From Planctomycetia bacterium (GTDB lineage Bacteria > Planctomycetota > Phycisphaerae > Phycisphaerales > SM1A02), in NCBI GenBank assembly GCA_005799495.1, contig SYGP01000037.1, forward strand, positions 17,716 through 81,715: 64,000 nt of DNA, given 5' to 3'. Below the pieces are notes generated by a model. It saw nothing but the letters and a program-made list of their open reading frames with translations. It was not told the origin of the DNA and did no database searches. The position numbers were made by a program, and so were the translations under genes. Of the stretch, positions 44,065-52,423 are shown piece by piece; position 1 is the first letter of the stretch, and the number at the start of each line of letters is the position of its first letter.

Positions 44065-46097
44065 GCTGGATTGGAAGTGCTCTCGAGCGATTTGGCCTCT
44101 GGCAGGAACGCTTCAGCAGTCGCGTTCTCCTCACGGTGGTCGCCATGCTGCTGGTGAGCGGTGCCGTGGTTCCGCTCTGGTGGTCGTCGCTGCAGCACGC
44201 GCAGCTTGTCCGTGAGATTGCGGGTGTTCTTCGCGAGGCAAACCTCCAGGAGCGCAACGCTGCGGCGGTCAACCTTGTCGACCGTGGCAAGGTGCAAGTG
44301 AACGGTCGTGAGGTGGGAAGCCCACGCGTCCAAGCGGTTGCACAAGGGATGTTCAACGAGCGTGGAACGGTTGACGAGATTCCGGCGTTTGCGTCGTTCA
44401 TCGGTGCCGTGGAGGCGCCACGTTGGGCACCGCCACAAGTGGTGGAGCAGCCGATGCTGGTGGGCGGCATCGGGATCGGAATCGTGGCACTCGCCGTGCT
44501 GGCAATCTGGCTTGGACTCGCGTTGCCGCTCGTGGGCATCACGGTGGTCACCGTGCCCATCACGGCGGGTTGCTATTTCTTCGGACAGATGCAGTTGTTC
44601 ATCGCGTTCTCGGGGATCGGGATCCTGCTCGTGTTGTTCCTGGTGGCGACACAGTTGGCGCTTCGGATGCTGTCTCCTGCGGGTGCGATCACGGGTGTTG
44701 CCCACACGCTGCTGCTCGAAGCAACTCGGCAGAGAATCTCGCTCGCATGCATCGGTGGTCTGTTGGTGCTGCTTCCGCTGCTCCCTCTGTTCATCTCGAG
44801 TCGTGATCCGCTGCGATACCAGGTTCAAACATTCATCGCGCGCGGCACCGGATCGGTCTTTCTTGTCGCTGCATTTCTGACGCTGCTGCTCGCGTGCGCC
44901 ACTGTTGCGTTTGAGATCCGTGATCGGCAGATTTGGAGCGTGCTCACGAAGCCCGTCTCGCGCTTGCAGTTTCTTTCTGGAAAATGGCTGGGGCTTGCTG
45001 TGTTGGACGCCCTGATCCTGTCTGTCGCGGGTACCGCAGTGCTTGTGCAGGTTTCACTGCTGAGTGCGCGTCCAGCAGGAAGCGTGGAGGACGCTGCGGC
45101 GCTCCAGAGTCAGGTTCTGGTGGCCCGCGCCTCCGAGCGCCCTGTCTACAAGGGCATGGATCCGATTGAACTTCGAGACGCGGTGAACCGCGAAATCGAA
45201 AATGACTCGGTGCTGCGCGGCGAGATCGAGGCGGGCGCAAAGTCCGAGGCAGATGTGGTGCGCCAGCTGCGCGTGCAGAAGATCACGGAGTTCTCGACGG
45301 CCCAGCGCACCATTGCCGCGGGCGCTTCGCGGAGTTATTCCTTTTCCGGACTGCTCGAGGCACGGAAGGCGGGGATCGCGCCGATGCTGAGGTACTCCTT
45401 TCACAGCGGACCGGACAGTTCGCACCAGGTGTATCCCGTGTCGTTTCTGTTCGGTGACTTGCCACCCCAACTCGTCGAGTATGTCCCTGTTCAACGCAAC
45501 GTCATCCCTGTCCCTGCGGAGGCGATCGCCGAGGATGGAACGCTGCGAGTGACCATCGTGAACGGCGCCATGATGGAGGGGGGGCGGATCATGCCAGCGC
45601 CTTGGTCGATGAACTTCGATGCCGACGGACTCGAAGTCCTGCACCGGGTCGGTGGCTTCGGGGGGAACTTTCTGCGTGCCATGCTGGTGGACTGGGGAAA
45701 ATTGCTCTTCATTGCGGCGCTTGGTGTGAGCGCCGCAGGAGTCCTCTCGTTCCCCGTTGCAGTGCTCGTGGCAATGACCATCTTCATTGTCGGCTCCATC
45801 TCTCCCTTCCTGGAGATTGCCGTCGATCAGTTCGCAGTGCCGATCGATGCACCGTGGTTCATGCAGGTCTTCGAGGCCTTCATCCGTGGGGTCGTGGGAA
45901 GCGTCCAGTGGTTGCTCGCGCCATTCGCTTCCGTAGGGAGTTCAACCGATCTCGTGGACGGACGCTTGATCCCGTGGGGCTCGGTGGGCCGTGCAGTGGG
46001 TCTGATCGGTTTGCTCTGGAGCGCCCTGGCGTTCGCCGTGGGCGGATGGGCGTTTTCGCGCAAGGAGATAGCCATTTACAGCGGGGGCGAGGGCTGA
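44061..46097 (+). CDS. Large ABC-2 type permease
   Basis: A 678-residue membrane protein. Hydrophobic helices near the N-terminus (VLLTVVAMLLVSGAVVPLWW), then VGGIGIGIVALAVLAIWLG, IAFSGIGILLVLFLVATQLA, LACIGGLLVLLPLLPLFISS and the block around VFLVAAFLTLLLACATVAFE precede the shared motif VLTKPVSRLQFLSGKWLG. A soluble extracytoplasmic domain follows, then further helices (LFIAALGVSAAGVLSFPVAV and later). GTG start at 44061 overlaps the ATPase stop. It probably exports or moves a substrate with the upstream ATPase; the substrate is unknown. Confidence 0.82.
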   Translation: MSWIGSALERFGLWQERFSSRVLLTVVAMLLVSGAVVPLWWSSLQHAQLVREIAGVLREANLQERNAAAVNLVDRGKVQVNGREVGSPRVQAVAQGMFNERGTVDEIPAFASFIGAVEAPRWAPPQVVEQPMLVGGIGIGIVALAVLAIWLGLALPLVGITVVTVPITAGCYFFGQMQLFIAFSGIGILLVLFLVATQLALRMLSPAGAITGVAHTLLLEATRQRISLACIGGLLVLLPLLPLFISSRDPLRYQVQTFIARGTGSVFLVAAFLTLLLACATVAFEIRDRQIWSVLTKPVSRLQFLSGKWLGLAVLDALILSVAGTAVLVQVSLLSARPAGSVEDAAALQSQVLVARASERPVYKGMDPIELRDAVNREIENDSVLRGEIEAGAKSEADVVRQLRVQKITEFSTAQRTIAAGASRSYSFSGLLEARKAGIAPMLRYSFHSGPDSSHQVYPVSFLFGDLPPQLVEYVPVQRNVIPVPAEAIAEDGTLRVTIVNGAMMEGGRIMPAPWSMNFDADGLEVLHRVGGFGGNFLRAMLVDWGKLLFIAALGVSAAGVLSFPVAVLVAMTIFIVGSISPFLEIAVDQFAVPIDAPWFMQVFEAFIRGVVGSVQWLLAPFASVGSSTDLVDGRLIPWGSVGRAVGLIGLLWSALAFAVGGWAFSRKEIAIYSGGEG

Positions 46098-46098
46098 A

Positions 46099-48054
46099 GT
46101 GCGCGATCGCTTGATGCAACTCGCCTGCGTCGTGATCGCGGTGGTCGCGCTGTTCGGTGGTTCGCGCCTGCTGCCGGAGATACTTCGGATCAGCGACGAG
46201 AAGGCCTTGCGCTATACGGATGTGTCCGTGGAGGGCGCGCCACCGATTGTGGCGATCGGCACGGCCATCGGTGCGCTCCGCGGACTGATCGTCGACTATC
46301 TCTGGATCAAGACCAACATGATGAAGGAGAAGGGGCTCTTCTTCGAGGCGATGGCGGATGCGGCGCTCATCACCAAACTCCAGCCGCGCTTCAGTGATGT
46401 GTGGGGATTCCACGGCCACAACATGGCCTACAACATCTCGGTCATGACCGATACGCCGCTGGAGCGGTGGGAGTGGGTGCGGGCAGGGTTCAACCTCATT
46501 CGCGACGAAGGGCTCCGTTACAACCCGAACGACTTGGTCCTGCACAAGGAATTGGCGTTCATGATGGCTCACAAGCTCGATGGGGTTGCCGATGATGCAC
46601 ACCTGTATTACAAGCGGGAGTTCGCACGCGAATGGCAATTGCTGTTGGGCGTGCCGCCCTTGTCGTTCGCGGAGCGGCTGCAGTGGATCGCGGCGATCAA
46701 GGATGCTCCGCACACGATCGATGAGCTGGAGCTGCGCGAGCCGAGCGTGAAGCGGTTGCTGGAGGAACTCCGATCCAATCTCGCTGGATTTGATGCGCGG
46801 TTTCAGTTTCGCCTCGACAAGGACTTTCTCATGAACCTTGGTCGCTGGGAGGCCGTGCAATCGAGCCGCTACGCAAAGTTGCTTGGGCTGGAGGCGACCT
46901 TCAAGCGCAACGATCCCGTGTACCTCGCGCTCGACACCGTGCTCTCGAAATCCGAGTCGCGCGAGGCACTCGCCAAGTTCCTCCCGTTCCTGCGGCGAAA
47001 GGTGCTCGTCGACTCGCTGAACATGGATCCCGCGCTGATGTGGGAGTACACACGCGACTTTGGACCCTTTGACTGGCGTCATCCGCAGAGTCATGCGTTC
47101 TACTGGTCGCGCAAGGGGACCACGACAGCCGCCAAGCGCAGCGAGACGCCCGACGACATCTACAAGGTGCTCAACAATGACCGCGTCAACATCCAGGCGA
47201 TGCAGGCGCTCGCGCGCACCGGTCTGATGGGTTACGACGTGTTCAGCACCGACAATCCAACGAGGTTGAACGACCCCCGATGGATCAAGGCAATCGATCG
47301 CTACTTCGGCGATCTGTACCGCAAGCATTACGGTACGCGTGGTGGTGGAGGCGATACCTTCTGCGACTTCTATCAGAACTACATGACGCAGGCGGTGCGC
47401 GAGCTCTACCGCTTCGGTGACATGGAGGGGGCGCAGGAGATCCTGACCAAGCTGGACAACCTCTTCGGGCGGGGTGGGCTTGTCCCCAACAACAAGTATG
47501 AGGCCCCGTTGGATGTCTTCGTCCGAAACACGACGTACGGTGAATACGGACTGGCACCGGATGTCGCTCGAAGCGATGTCTACGCCTCGCTGCAGCGCGG
47601 ATTTCGCGAAGGGTTGCTGCTCGACCGGCCGAAGGTGCTCGAGGAGGCGCTCAAGTTTGCACGCGATCTGACGGACTACTTTCAAAGCAGCCAGATCGCC
47701 GACTTTGTCAACAAGTTCGGTGAACGGCGGATGGCTGCGCTCATCGGCGACCTGCGGACGAGCGTTCGCGATGTGTTCGCCAACGTGCTGGTGGATCCAT
47801 CCCAGCCGCTGATGGATCGCCTCACGATCTACAACCGAGCCGGCGAGGCGGAACGACGGATGGTGTACGACCTTGTGCGCGGACCACTGGAAGCGGAGTA
47901 CAGCCTCGATCCAATCTCGCAGATGGTTCCCTTTGCGCAGGTACTGCCCGAGCCGCCCGGCATGGAGGAGCATCGACTGGCCGTTGCCGCCGAAGAGGCG
48001 CGTCGGCGCGAGGCCGAAGAGACCAGCAAGCGATCCAAGGCGGAGTCGCGGTGA
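46099..48054 (+). CDS. Membrane-anchored helical protein of unknown function
   Basis: A 651-residue protein with one N-terminal helix (LMQLACVVIAVVALFGGSRLL) and a long helical, TPR-like body, e.g. GAPPIVAIGTAIGALRGLIV, DYLWIKTNMMKEKGLFFEAM and ITKLQPRFSDVWGFHGHNMA. I do not recognise a family or catalytic motif. The GTG start at 46099 follows the permease TGA by one base, and its stop overlaps the next gene's GTG, so it is translated with the transporter. It could be the extracytoplasmic adaptor of the complex. Its C-terminal tail is highly charged (AEEARRREAEETSKRSKA). Confidence 0.7.
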   Translation: MRDRLMQLACVVIAVVALFGGSRLLPEILRISDEKALRYTDVSVEGAPPIVAIGTAIGALRGLIVDYLWIKTNMMKEKGLFFEAMADAALITKLQPRFSDVWGFHGHNMAYNISVMTDTPLERWEWVRAGFNLIRDEGLRYNPNDLVLHKELAFMMAHKLDGVADDAHLYYKREFAREWQLLLGVPPLSFAERLQWIAAIKDAPHTIDELELREPSVKRLLEELRSNLAGFDARFQFRLDKDFLMNLGRWEAVQSSRYAKLLGLEATFKRNDPVYLALDTVLSKSESREALAKFLPFLRRKVLVDSLNMDPALMWEYTRDFGPFDWRHPQSHAFYWSRKGTTTAAKRSETPDDIYKVLNNDRVNIQAMQALARTGLMGYDVFSTDNPTRLNDPRWIKAIDRYFGDLYRKHYGTRGGGGDTFCDFYQNYMTQAVRELYRFGDMEGAQEILTKLDNLFGRGGLVPNNKYEAPLDVFVRNTTYGEYGLAPDVARSDVYASLQRGFREGLLLDRPKVLEEALKFARDLTDYFQSSQIADFVNKFGERRMAALIGDLRTSVRDVFANVLVDPSQPLMDRLTIYNRAGEAERRMVYDLVRGPLEAEYSLDPISQMVPFAQVLPEPPGMEEHRLAVAAEEARRREAEETSKRSKAESR

Positions 48055-48713
48055 CACTGCGCCCGCCAGCGATCATCGCCATCGGTCGCAACTACGGCGA
48101 TCACGCGAAGGAACTTGGCAATGCCCTTCCGCAGCGACCCATGGTGTTCTTCAAGAACCCTGCTGCAGTGATTGGGCACGAGGATCCCATCGTGATTCCT
48201 GTGATTTGCCGCGAGGGTGGACCGCAGGTGGACTTTGAGGGTGAACTGGCGGTCATTCTCGGGTGCGATTGCCGCGATGTTCCGATGGAACGCGCACTGG
48301 AGTGCGTTCGTGGCTATGCGGTTGCGAATGATGTGAGCGCGCGTTGGTGGCAGAATGAGGGGGCAGGAGGGCAGTTCAGCCGAGGGAAGAGTTTCGACAC
48401 ATTCTGCCCGCTGTCCGCGATGGTGCCAGCGTCGACCGTCGCCGATCCGCAGTCGCTTCGAATACAGACCTTCGTCAGCGGCGAGTGCATGCAAGACGCG
48501 TCGACCAGTGCGATGATCTTTCCTGTGGCGCGTCTCATCGCTGATCTTTCGCGCGGCATGACGCTGCTCGCTGGGTCCATCATCCTGACCGGATCGCCAT
48601 CAGGCGTTGGACACGCGCGAAAGCCGCCGCGTTACCTGCGGCACGGCGATGTTGTCGAGATACGCATTGAGCGTGTTGGCATGCTTCGCAACCCCGTTGT
48701 TGAGGCGGACTGA
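48051..48713 (+). CDS. Fumarylacetoacetate hydrolase-family protein
   Basis: A 220-residue FAH-fold enzyme: the start [20 protein letters not shown], the metal site [38 protein letters not shown] and [15 protein letters not shown] are typical of the short FAH proteins acting as acylpyruvate or oxaloacetate tautomerase/hydrolases. GTG start at 48051 overlaps the upstream stop. Whether it belongs functionally to the SPFH-ABC group is doubtful despite the overlap. Confidence 0.9.
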   Translation: MTLRPPAIIAIGRNYGDHAKELGNALPQRPMVFFKNPAAVIGHEDPIVIPVICREGGPQVDFEGELAVILGCDCRDVPMERALECVRGYAVANDVSARWWQNEGAGGQFSRGKSFDTFCPLSAMVPASTVADPQSLRIQTFVSGECMQDASTSAMIFPVARLIADLSRGMTLLAGSIILTGSPSGVGHARKPPRYLRHGDVVEIRIERVGMLRNPVVEAD

Positions 48714-48714
48714 G

Positions 48715-48945
48715 ATGAGGCGGTCACCGTCGATCGCCGCGCGCTGCTGCGTGCGGGGTGTTCGGCTCTACCAGTGGTTTCTCTCGCCCATCCTCGGTGG
48801 GCGGTGCAGGTTCCATCCATCCTGTTCCGTCTACGGGGCAGAGGCGATCGAGCGGCATGGCGCGTGGCGGGGTGGTTGGCTGACCATCCGCCGACTCGCA
48901 CGATGTCATCCATGGGGTGGATGCGGGGATGACCCAGTGCCGTGA
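48715..48945 (+). CDS. yidD: Membrane protein insertion efficiency factor YidD
   Basis: A 76-residue basic, amphipathic protein with the family core [29 protein letters not shown] and the Cys-rich C-terminus [14 protein letters not shown]. YidD assists YidC-dependent membrane insertion. In most bacteria it follows rnpA on the same strand; here rnpA lies convergently, 21 bases past its stop. ATG 48715 is one base past the TGA of the FAH gene. Confidence 0.93.
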   Translation: MRRSPSIAARCCVRGVRLYQWFLSPILGGRCRFHPSCSVYGAEAIERHGAWRGGWLTIRRLARCHPWGGCGDDPVP

Positions 48946-48966
48946 TGAGCACTGCTGCGTGAGATG

Positions 48967-49326
48967 TCATCGCAGAAGCGTGCGCGCGAGCCGCGGTACT
49001 TCCGTCTCGAGCGCTGCGATGTAGTCGCCCAGCGGTCGTTCCTGCGGTACCCGGGCAGAGACGACCAAATCCAATCCAGCGGGCAGCTGGGCATGAAGCA
49101 TGCGAAAGGCTTCGCGTGTCAGACGTTTGATCCGATTGCGCTCGACAGCACCCCCCACGCGGGCCCCGACGGAGAGTCCAAGCCGTGAGCAGGCTCGACC
49201 GTTCAGGTCCGCATGAAGGACGATCCAGCCCAGGTCTTTTCGGATTCGGCGTGAGTAGATGCGCTGAAAGTCCGCTCCGCTCGTGATTCGCATCGATCGG
49301 GTGAAGACTCGGCGTGGATCGGGCAT
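48967..49326 (-). CDS. rnpA: Ribonuclease P protein component
   Basis: The protein subunit of RNase P, for tRNA 5' maturation. The core VFTRSMRITSGADFQRIYSR, then LGLSVGARVGGAVERNRIKR with the RNR motif and LTREAFRMLHAQLPAGLDLV. Length is 119 residues, normal. rpmH, which usually precedes rnpA and shares its transcript, is not upstream; instead the divergent rpoZ starts 59 bases away. Convergent with yidD, so the usual rpmH-rnpA-yidD order is broken. Confidence 0.93.
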   Translation of the reverse strand: MPDPRRVFTRSMRITSGADFQRIYSRRIRKDLGWIVLHADLNGRACSRLGLSVGARVGGAVERNRIKRLTREAFRMLHAQLPAGLDLVVSARVPQERPLGDYIAALETEVPRLARTLLR

Positions 49327-49337
49327 CGGCTTGCTTC

Positions 49338-49364
49338 TTGGGCTTTGCTTCGCTAGTCTATAAG
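49338..49364 (+). promoter_or_regulatory. Candidate promoter of rpoZ
   Basis: TTGGGC (49338-49343) and TATAAG (49359-49364) with a 15-base spacer lie upstream of rpoZ. TTGCTT at 49331 with TAGTCT (17-base spacer) is an alternative reading. The assignment is tentative. Confidence 0.35.
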
Positions 49365-49385
49365 GCTCCCCAAGGGCACCCCATC

Positions 49386-49607
49386 ATGCACGACGCGCTC
49401 AAGAGTGACGAAATCATTGCCAAGGTCGGTGGTCGTTTCAAGTTCACTGCGCTGATCCAGCGCCGCATCGCGGAACTGATCGGTGGTGCACGACCGCTTG
49501 TGGAGCGGAACGGTCGGAGCGACTTCGAGGTTGCGATCGAGGAGATCGCGACGGACAAGATCACCATCGACTGGGAGCGTTCCAGCCTGCCCGCAGACAT
49601 GCGGTAA
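49386..49607 (+). CDS. rpoZ: DNA-directed RNA polymerase omega subunit
   Basis: A 73-residue protein with the omega pattern in its planctomycete form: DEIIAKVGGRFKFTALIQRR, IAELIGGARPLVE and FEVAIEEIATDKITID. Omega stabilises the assembly of RNA polymerase. Spacing to rnpA is 59 bases, divergent. The usual neighbour gmk is not adjacent. The following region 49608-49792 has no gene except the promoter of the next one. Confidence 0.85.
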   Translation: MHDALKSDEIIAKVGGRFKFTALIQRRIAELIGGARPLVERNGRSDFEVAIEEIATDKITIDWERSSLPADMR

Positions 49608-49703
49608 GGCCTTTTGGGGGGACATCGACGGCAATTCTTGCGCTGGGGGCGAGGCGAGGGTCTGTTTAGGCCTCCGTTCTCAGCCTGTTTCGTCGGGATT
49701 CTT

Positions 49704-49731
49704 TTGCCTCCACGTTCGGGTGGGATATGTT
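49704..49731 (+). promoter_or_regulatory. Candidate promoter of the Cys-repeat protein gene
   Basis: TTGCCT (49704-49709), a 16-base spacer and TATGTT (49726-49731) lie about 60 bases before the ATG at 49793, which has GGAGAG at 49781-49786. The match is moderate. Confidence 0.4.
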
Positions 49732-49792
49732 GTTGTCAGTCGTGACAGGTACCACGGCTATCGCTCTGAGTGCCCCTTCAGGAGAGTCCCGA

Positions 49793-51322
49793 ATGTCAAC
49801 TCGATCACCCGTGACGACAGTGTGCATGGCGCTTGTCCTCGGGTTCTCGAATGCCGCATCTGCAGGGGGGGATGCGACGCCCGCTGTCTTGGCCGAGCAG
49901 CAGACTGTTGACTCGAGCCGTCTGTTCCCGATCTGGTCTGCTTCGCGGGACATCCCAACCATGCAGGCGATCTATCGGCGCGGATCACAATCGGAAGGCG
50001 GCTTGGCGGGCAACTGCCCACCGCAAACGGTGGCGCACACGGACGCGAGCTTCACGGGTGGGTCCTACATCGTTCAGGGGGGATTCGCCGAACAGGAGAT
50101 CGCTGCGGTGTCCTTCACGGTTCCTGCTGCAGCGTTCCCGATGCGTCTTGACATGACAGAGATGATTTTCGCCACGAGCAACGCGGCGGTCCAAACGACA
50201 ACGAAGTGGTCGATCCTGGTCTGGGAGGGAAACCCATCGGGAACACCGAAGTACGAGTTCTCATCGGATGCCAAGATCCTTCCGCACATTGTGCTTCCCC
50301 CTGGAACAAGCGGTGTGAATGTGCAGTTCCTGATTGATCCGCAGGATCCGGAGCAGATGTATCTCGACGACAATGGAACGCAGACATTTTCGATCGGATA
50401 CCGCATCGATGACCACAACAATCAGACACAGAACCCGTGCGTCACTGCTCCGCCGAGCGCCAGCAATGCGTTTCCGACGACGGATGTCAGTGGGTTGGCA
50501 CAGTCCTCCCGCAATTGGCTGTACCTGCTGAACTGTGGAGCATTCGGTTGTGGCGTTGGTTGGAAGACCTTCGCGCAGTTGCCGAGCCTGTGTCGACCCA
50601 GTGGTGATTGGGTGATGCGCGCGACCTACACGCCGCTGCAGTGCGCGCCAGCGCAGGGTGCTTGCTGTGTCGGCACGAACTGCACGCTGTCCACGCAGGC
50701 CGACTGCCAGTCGGTGGGTGGAACCTACCGAGGCGACGGGTCGATCTGCAGTTCAACGATTTGCTTGCCGCAAGGCAACAACGCCTGCTGCTTTGCGGCG
50801 ACGGGTGGATGCGTCTCGCTCTCCTACCAGTCGTGCCTGAGTGCAGGCGGAATCCCTGGTCCTGAGGGCAGCGCGTGTGCGACCTACACCTGTTTCCCAA
50901 CGGGTGCGTGTTGTTTGCCGGATGGATCGTGCATCGGACCCGTCAGCCCGTCCGCATGCTCTGCGCAGGGTGGCAACTACCGTGGAAACGACTCCGTGTG
51001 TGCGCAGCAGAACTGCCCTCCGCCCCAAGGTGCGGCCTGCTTCCCGAACGGATTTTGCTTGATCCTCTCGCAAGCCGATGCGACTGCGGCCGGCGCGTCA
51101 TGGAAAGGCGCAGGAACGACCTGTGCCGATGGCAATGGCAACGGGACTGCGGATGTGTGTGAAGGACGCCCTGGTGATGTCAACGGCGACAATGTTGTCA
51201 ATGGAACGGACCTCAGTTCGCTCTTGGCGGCGTGGGGCACCAATGTTCCTGCCGCAGACTTCAACAACGATGGAACAGTGAACGGTACCGATCTCACAAC
51301 GCTCCTTGCCAACTGGGGTTGA
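49793..51322 (+). CDS. Secreted protein with GACC cysteine repeats and dockerin-like end
   Basis: A 509-residue exported protein. Signal peptide RSPVTTVCMALVLGFSNAAS; a beta-sandwich-like domain to about residue 300 (including AQSSRNWLYLLNCGAFGCG); then four tandem cysteine repeats of about 40 residues opening GACC, NACC, GACC and GAAC, with GG-Y-G and paired Cys (the fourth is partly degenerate and joins a calcium-loop-like DGNGNGTADVCEG). It ends in two dockerin-like repeats (GDVNGDNVVNGTDLSSLLAA and DFNNDGTVNGTDLTTLLA). Such proteins are likely displayed on the cell surface. GGAGAG precedes the ATG by seven bases. Confidence 0.82.
   Translation: MSTRSPVTTVCMALVLGFSNAASAGGDATPAVLAEQQTVDSSRLFPIWSASRDIPTMQAIYRRGSQSEGGLAGNCPPQTVAHTDASFTGGSYIVQGGFAEQEIAAVSFTVPAAAFPMRLDMTEMIFATSNAAVQTTTKWSILVWEGNPSGTPKYEFSSDAKILPHIVLPPGTSGVNVQFLIDPQDPEQMYLDDNGTQTFSIGYRIDDHNNQTQNPCVTAPPSASNAFPTTDVSGLAQSSRNWLYLLNCGAFGCGVGWKTFAQLPSLCRPSGDWVMRATYTPLQCAPAQGACCVGTNCTLSTQADCQSVGGTYRGDGSICSSTICLPQGNNACCFAATGGCVSLSYQSCLSAGGIPGPEGSACATYTCFPTGACCLPDGSCIGPVSPSACSAQGGNYRGNDSVCAQQNCPPPQGAACFPNGFCLILSQADATAAGASWKGAGTTCADGNGNGTADVCEGRPGDVNGDNVVNGTDLSSLLAAWGTNVPAADFNNDGTVNGTDLTTLLANWG
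50659..51165 (+). repeat. Tandem Cys-rich protein repeat region
   Basis: Four units of about 40 codons coding GACC-type repeats follow each other without spacers. Each has about six cysteines with a common GG-x-Y-G motif; unit 4 keeps fewer cysteines. Confidence 0.75.
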
Positions 51323-51339
51323 CGGTTGGGCGACGGACT

Positions 51340-51369
51340 TGGGGAGCGTGGCGGGCGCGCGGCTATACT
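51340..51369 (+). promoter_or_regulatory. Candidate promoter of tRNA-Ser
   Basis: TTGGGG (51340-51345), an 18-base spacer and TATACT (51364-51369) lie 12 bases before the tRNA. The -10 is strong, the -35 weak. Confidence 0.45.
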
Positions 51370-51381
51370 GCGCTTGGCTCT

Positions 51382-51469
51382 GGAGAGGTGTCCGAGCGGT
51401 TGAAGGAGCTAGTCTCGAAAACTAGTAGCGGGCTTGTCCTGCTCGTGAGTTCGAATCTCACCCTCTCCG
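51382..51469 (+). tRNA. tRNA-Ser (anticodon CGA)
   Basis: Acceptor arms GGAGAGG (51382-51388) and CCTCTCC (51462-51468) pair over seven bases; the discriminator is G. The anticodon stem CTAGT/ACTAG encloses CTCGAAA, giving CGA, which reads TCG (Ser). A long variable arm (TAGCGGGCTTGTCCTGCT) is typical of serine tRNAs. T arm GTGAGTTCGAATCTCAC. CCA is not encoded. Length 88. Confidence 0.95.
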
Positions 51470-51493
51470 TTGAATCGTGATTGAAAGGTGAAT

Positions 51494-51524
51494 GGGCGTC
51501 CCACTGGTTTTCAAGGGGACGCCC
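51494..51524. terminator. Bidirectional hairpin between tRNA-Ser and the bat operon
   Basis: GGGCGTCCC (51494-51502) and GGGACGCCC (51516-51524) form a perfect nine-pair stem with a 13-base loop. It lies past the tRNA on one strand and past batE on the other. No poly-T tract follows on either side, so termination efficiency is uncertain. Confidence 0.55.
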
Positions 51525-51538
51525 CGCCATCTGATCGA

Positions 51539-52423
51539 TCAAAGTGTGCCAGCGCCTGGGTCGGCGGCCCATGCGCCTGCAACATGCGCATCGCCGCTGC
51601 GTACCCATGCTGATTGGCCGTCTGCAAGCCGCACATGAATCCACTGGGGGCGTGCTTCGATAAGCGTGAACTCCATGCCGCGCTTCAGCGGTTCCGAGAA
51701 CGCAGCCGAAAAGCCCTCGCCGTTGCCCTTCCGGGCAACCGTTGTTTCACTGGTAATCACCCCCGGTGGATGGAGCGTCGTTCGCACGGTGTCTGCCAAG
51801 CACGTGCCAGTCATGACGGCCGAGCAGGCAGCCAGTGAAGCAATGACGGTGCGCCACGGAACCCGCGCACTCCAGCGAGTCCACACGCCACCAGCGACGA
51901 CAATCCAAAGCGACAACCACAGGGCGGTTGCAGTAAGGGCGCGCGTGGACGGCGACAGCCACGCCCACCACGCTGCGGCTCGGTCAAGCGGAGTGGCACT
52001 CTGCGGCATCGCTGCGCCTGATTCGACTTGGGTTCGAGCATGGGCAAGGCTGTTCGCCACCCGCGCATCGCCCGGCAACAGCAGCTGTGCATCGAGCAAT
52101 GCGGCAATTGCCTTTCCAGGATTGCCTGCCTGAATCCAAGCATTACCGAGGTTGTAACTCAGTTCACCATTCGCAAGCGGAACGTCGGCCAGAAGCTGGT
52201 AGAGCTCGGCGGACTTGACGAAGTGCCCGTGAGCTCGCGGAGGATCGCTTGCGATCACCTCCATTCCGGCGTCGTAGTTCTGCTGCGCCTCGATGGCGAC
52301 TGCAGAGGGATCGGAGACTGATGTGCCTCGGCCCGTGTCCGGCAGGGCACTTGCCGGTGCGGCTTCGCAGAACAGGCATGGAAGCATGATCAGCACTCCG
52401 CACAACGGTGCCACGCGTGTCAT
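51539..52423 (-). CDS. batE: BatE-like TPR/SH3 membrane protein
   Basis: A 294-residue last gene of the Bat-type operon. A signal peptide (APLCGVLIMLPCLFC) precedes a TPR-like domain (ELYQLLADVPLANGELSYNL, NAWIQAGNPGKAIAALLD), two membrane helices (LTATALWLSLWIVVAGGVW and TVIASLAACSAVMTGTCL) and an SH3-like C-terminus (MEFTLIEARPQWIHVRLADG). This matches BatE of Bacteroides-type Bat proteins, which are implicated in stress and aerotolerance, with no known enzymatic role. Its start overlaps the batD stop by four bases. Confidence 0.78.
   Translation of the reverse strand: MTRVAPLCGVLIMLPCLFCEAAPASALPDTGRGTSVSDPSAVAIEAQQNYDAGMEVIASDPPRAHGHFVKSAELYQLLADVPLANGELSYNLGNAWIQAGNPGKAIAALLDAQLLLPGDARVANSLAHARTQVESGAAMPQSATPLDRAAAWWAWLSPSTRALTATALWLSLWIVVAGGVWTRWSARVPWRTVIASLAACSAVMTGTCLADTVRTTLHPPGVITSETTVARKGNGEGFSAAFSEPLKRGMEFTLIEARPQWIHVRLADGQSAWVRSGDAHVAGAWAADPGAGTL

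Noticed and set aside
45880..48057. 725-codon minus-strand frame opposite the permease and the 651-residue protein
   Set aside because: No motifs; the plus strand has coupled genes with proper starts.
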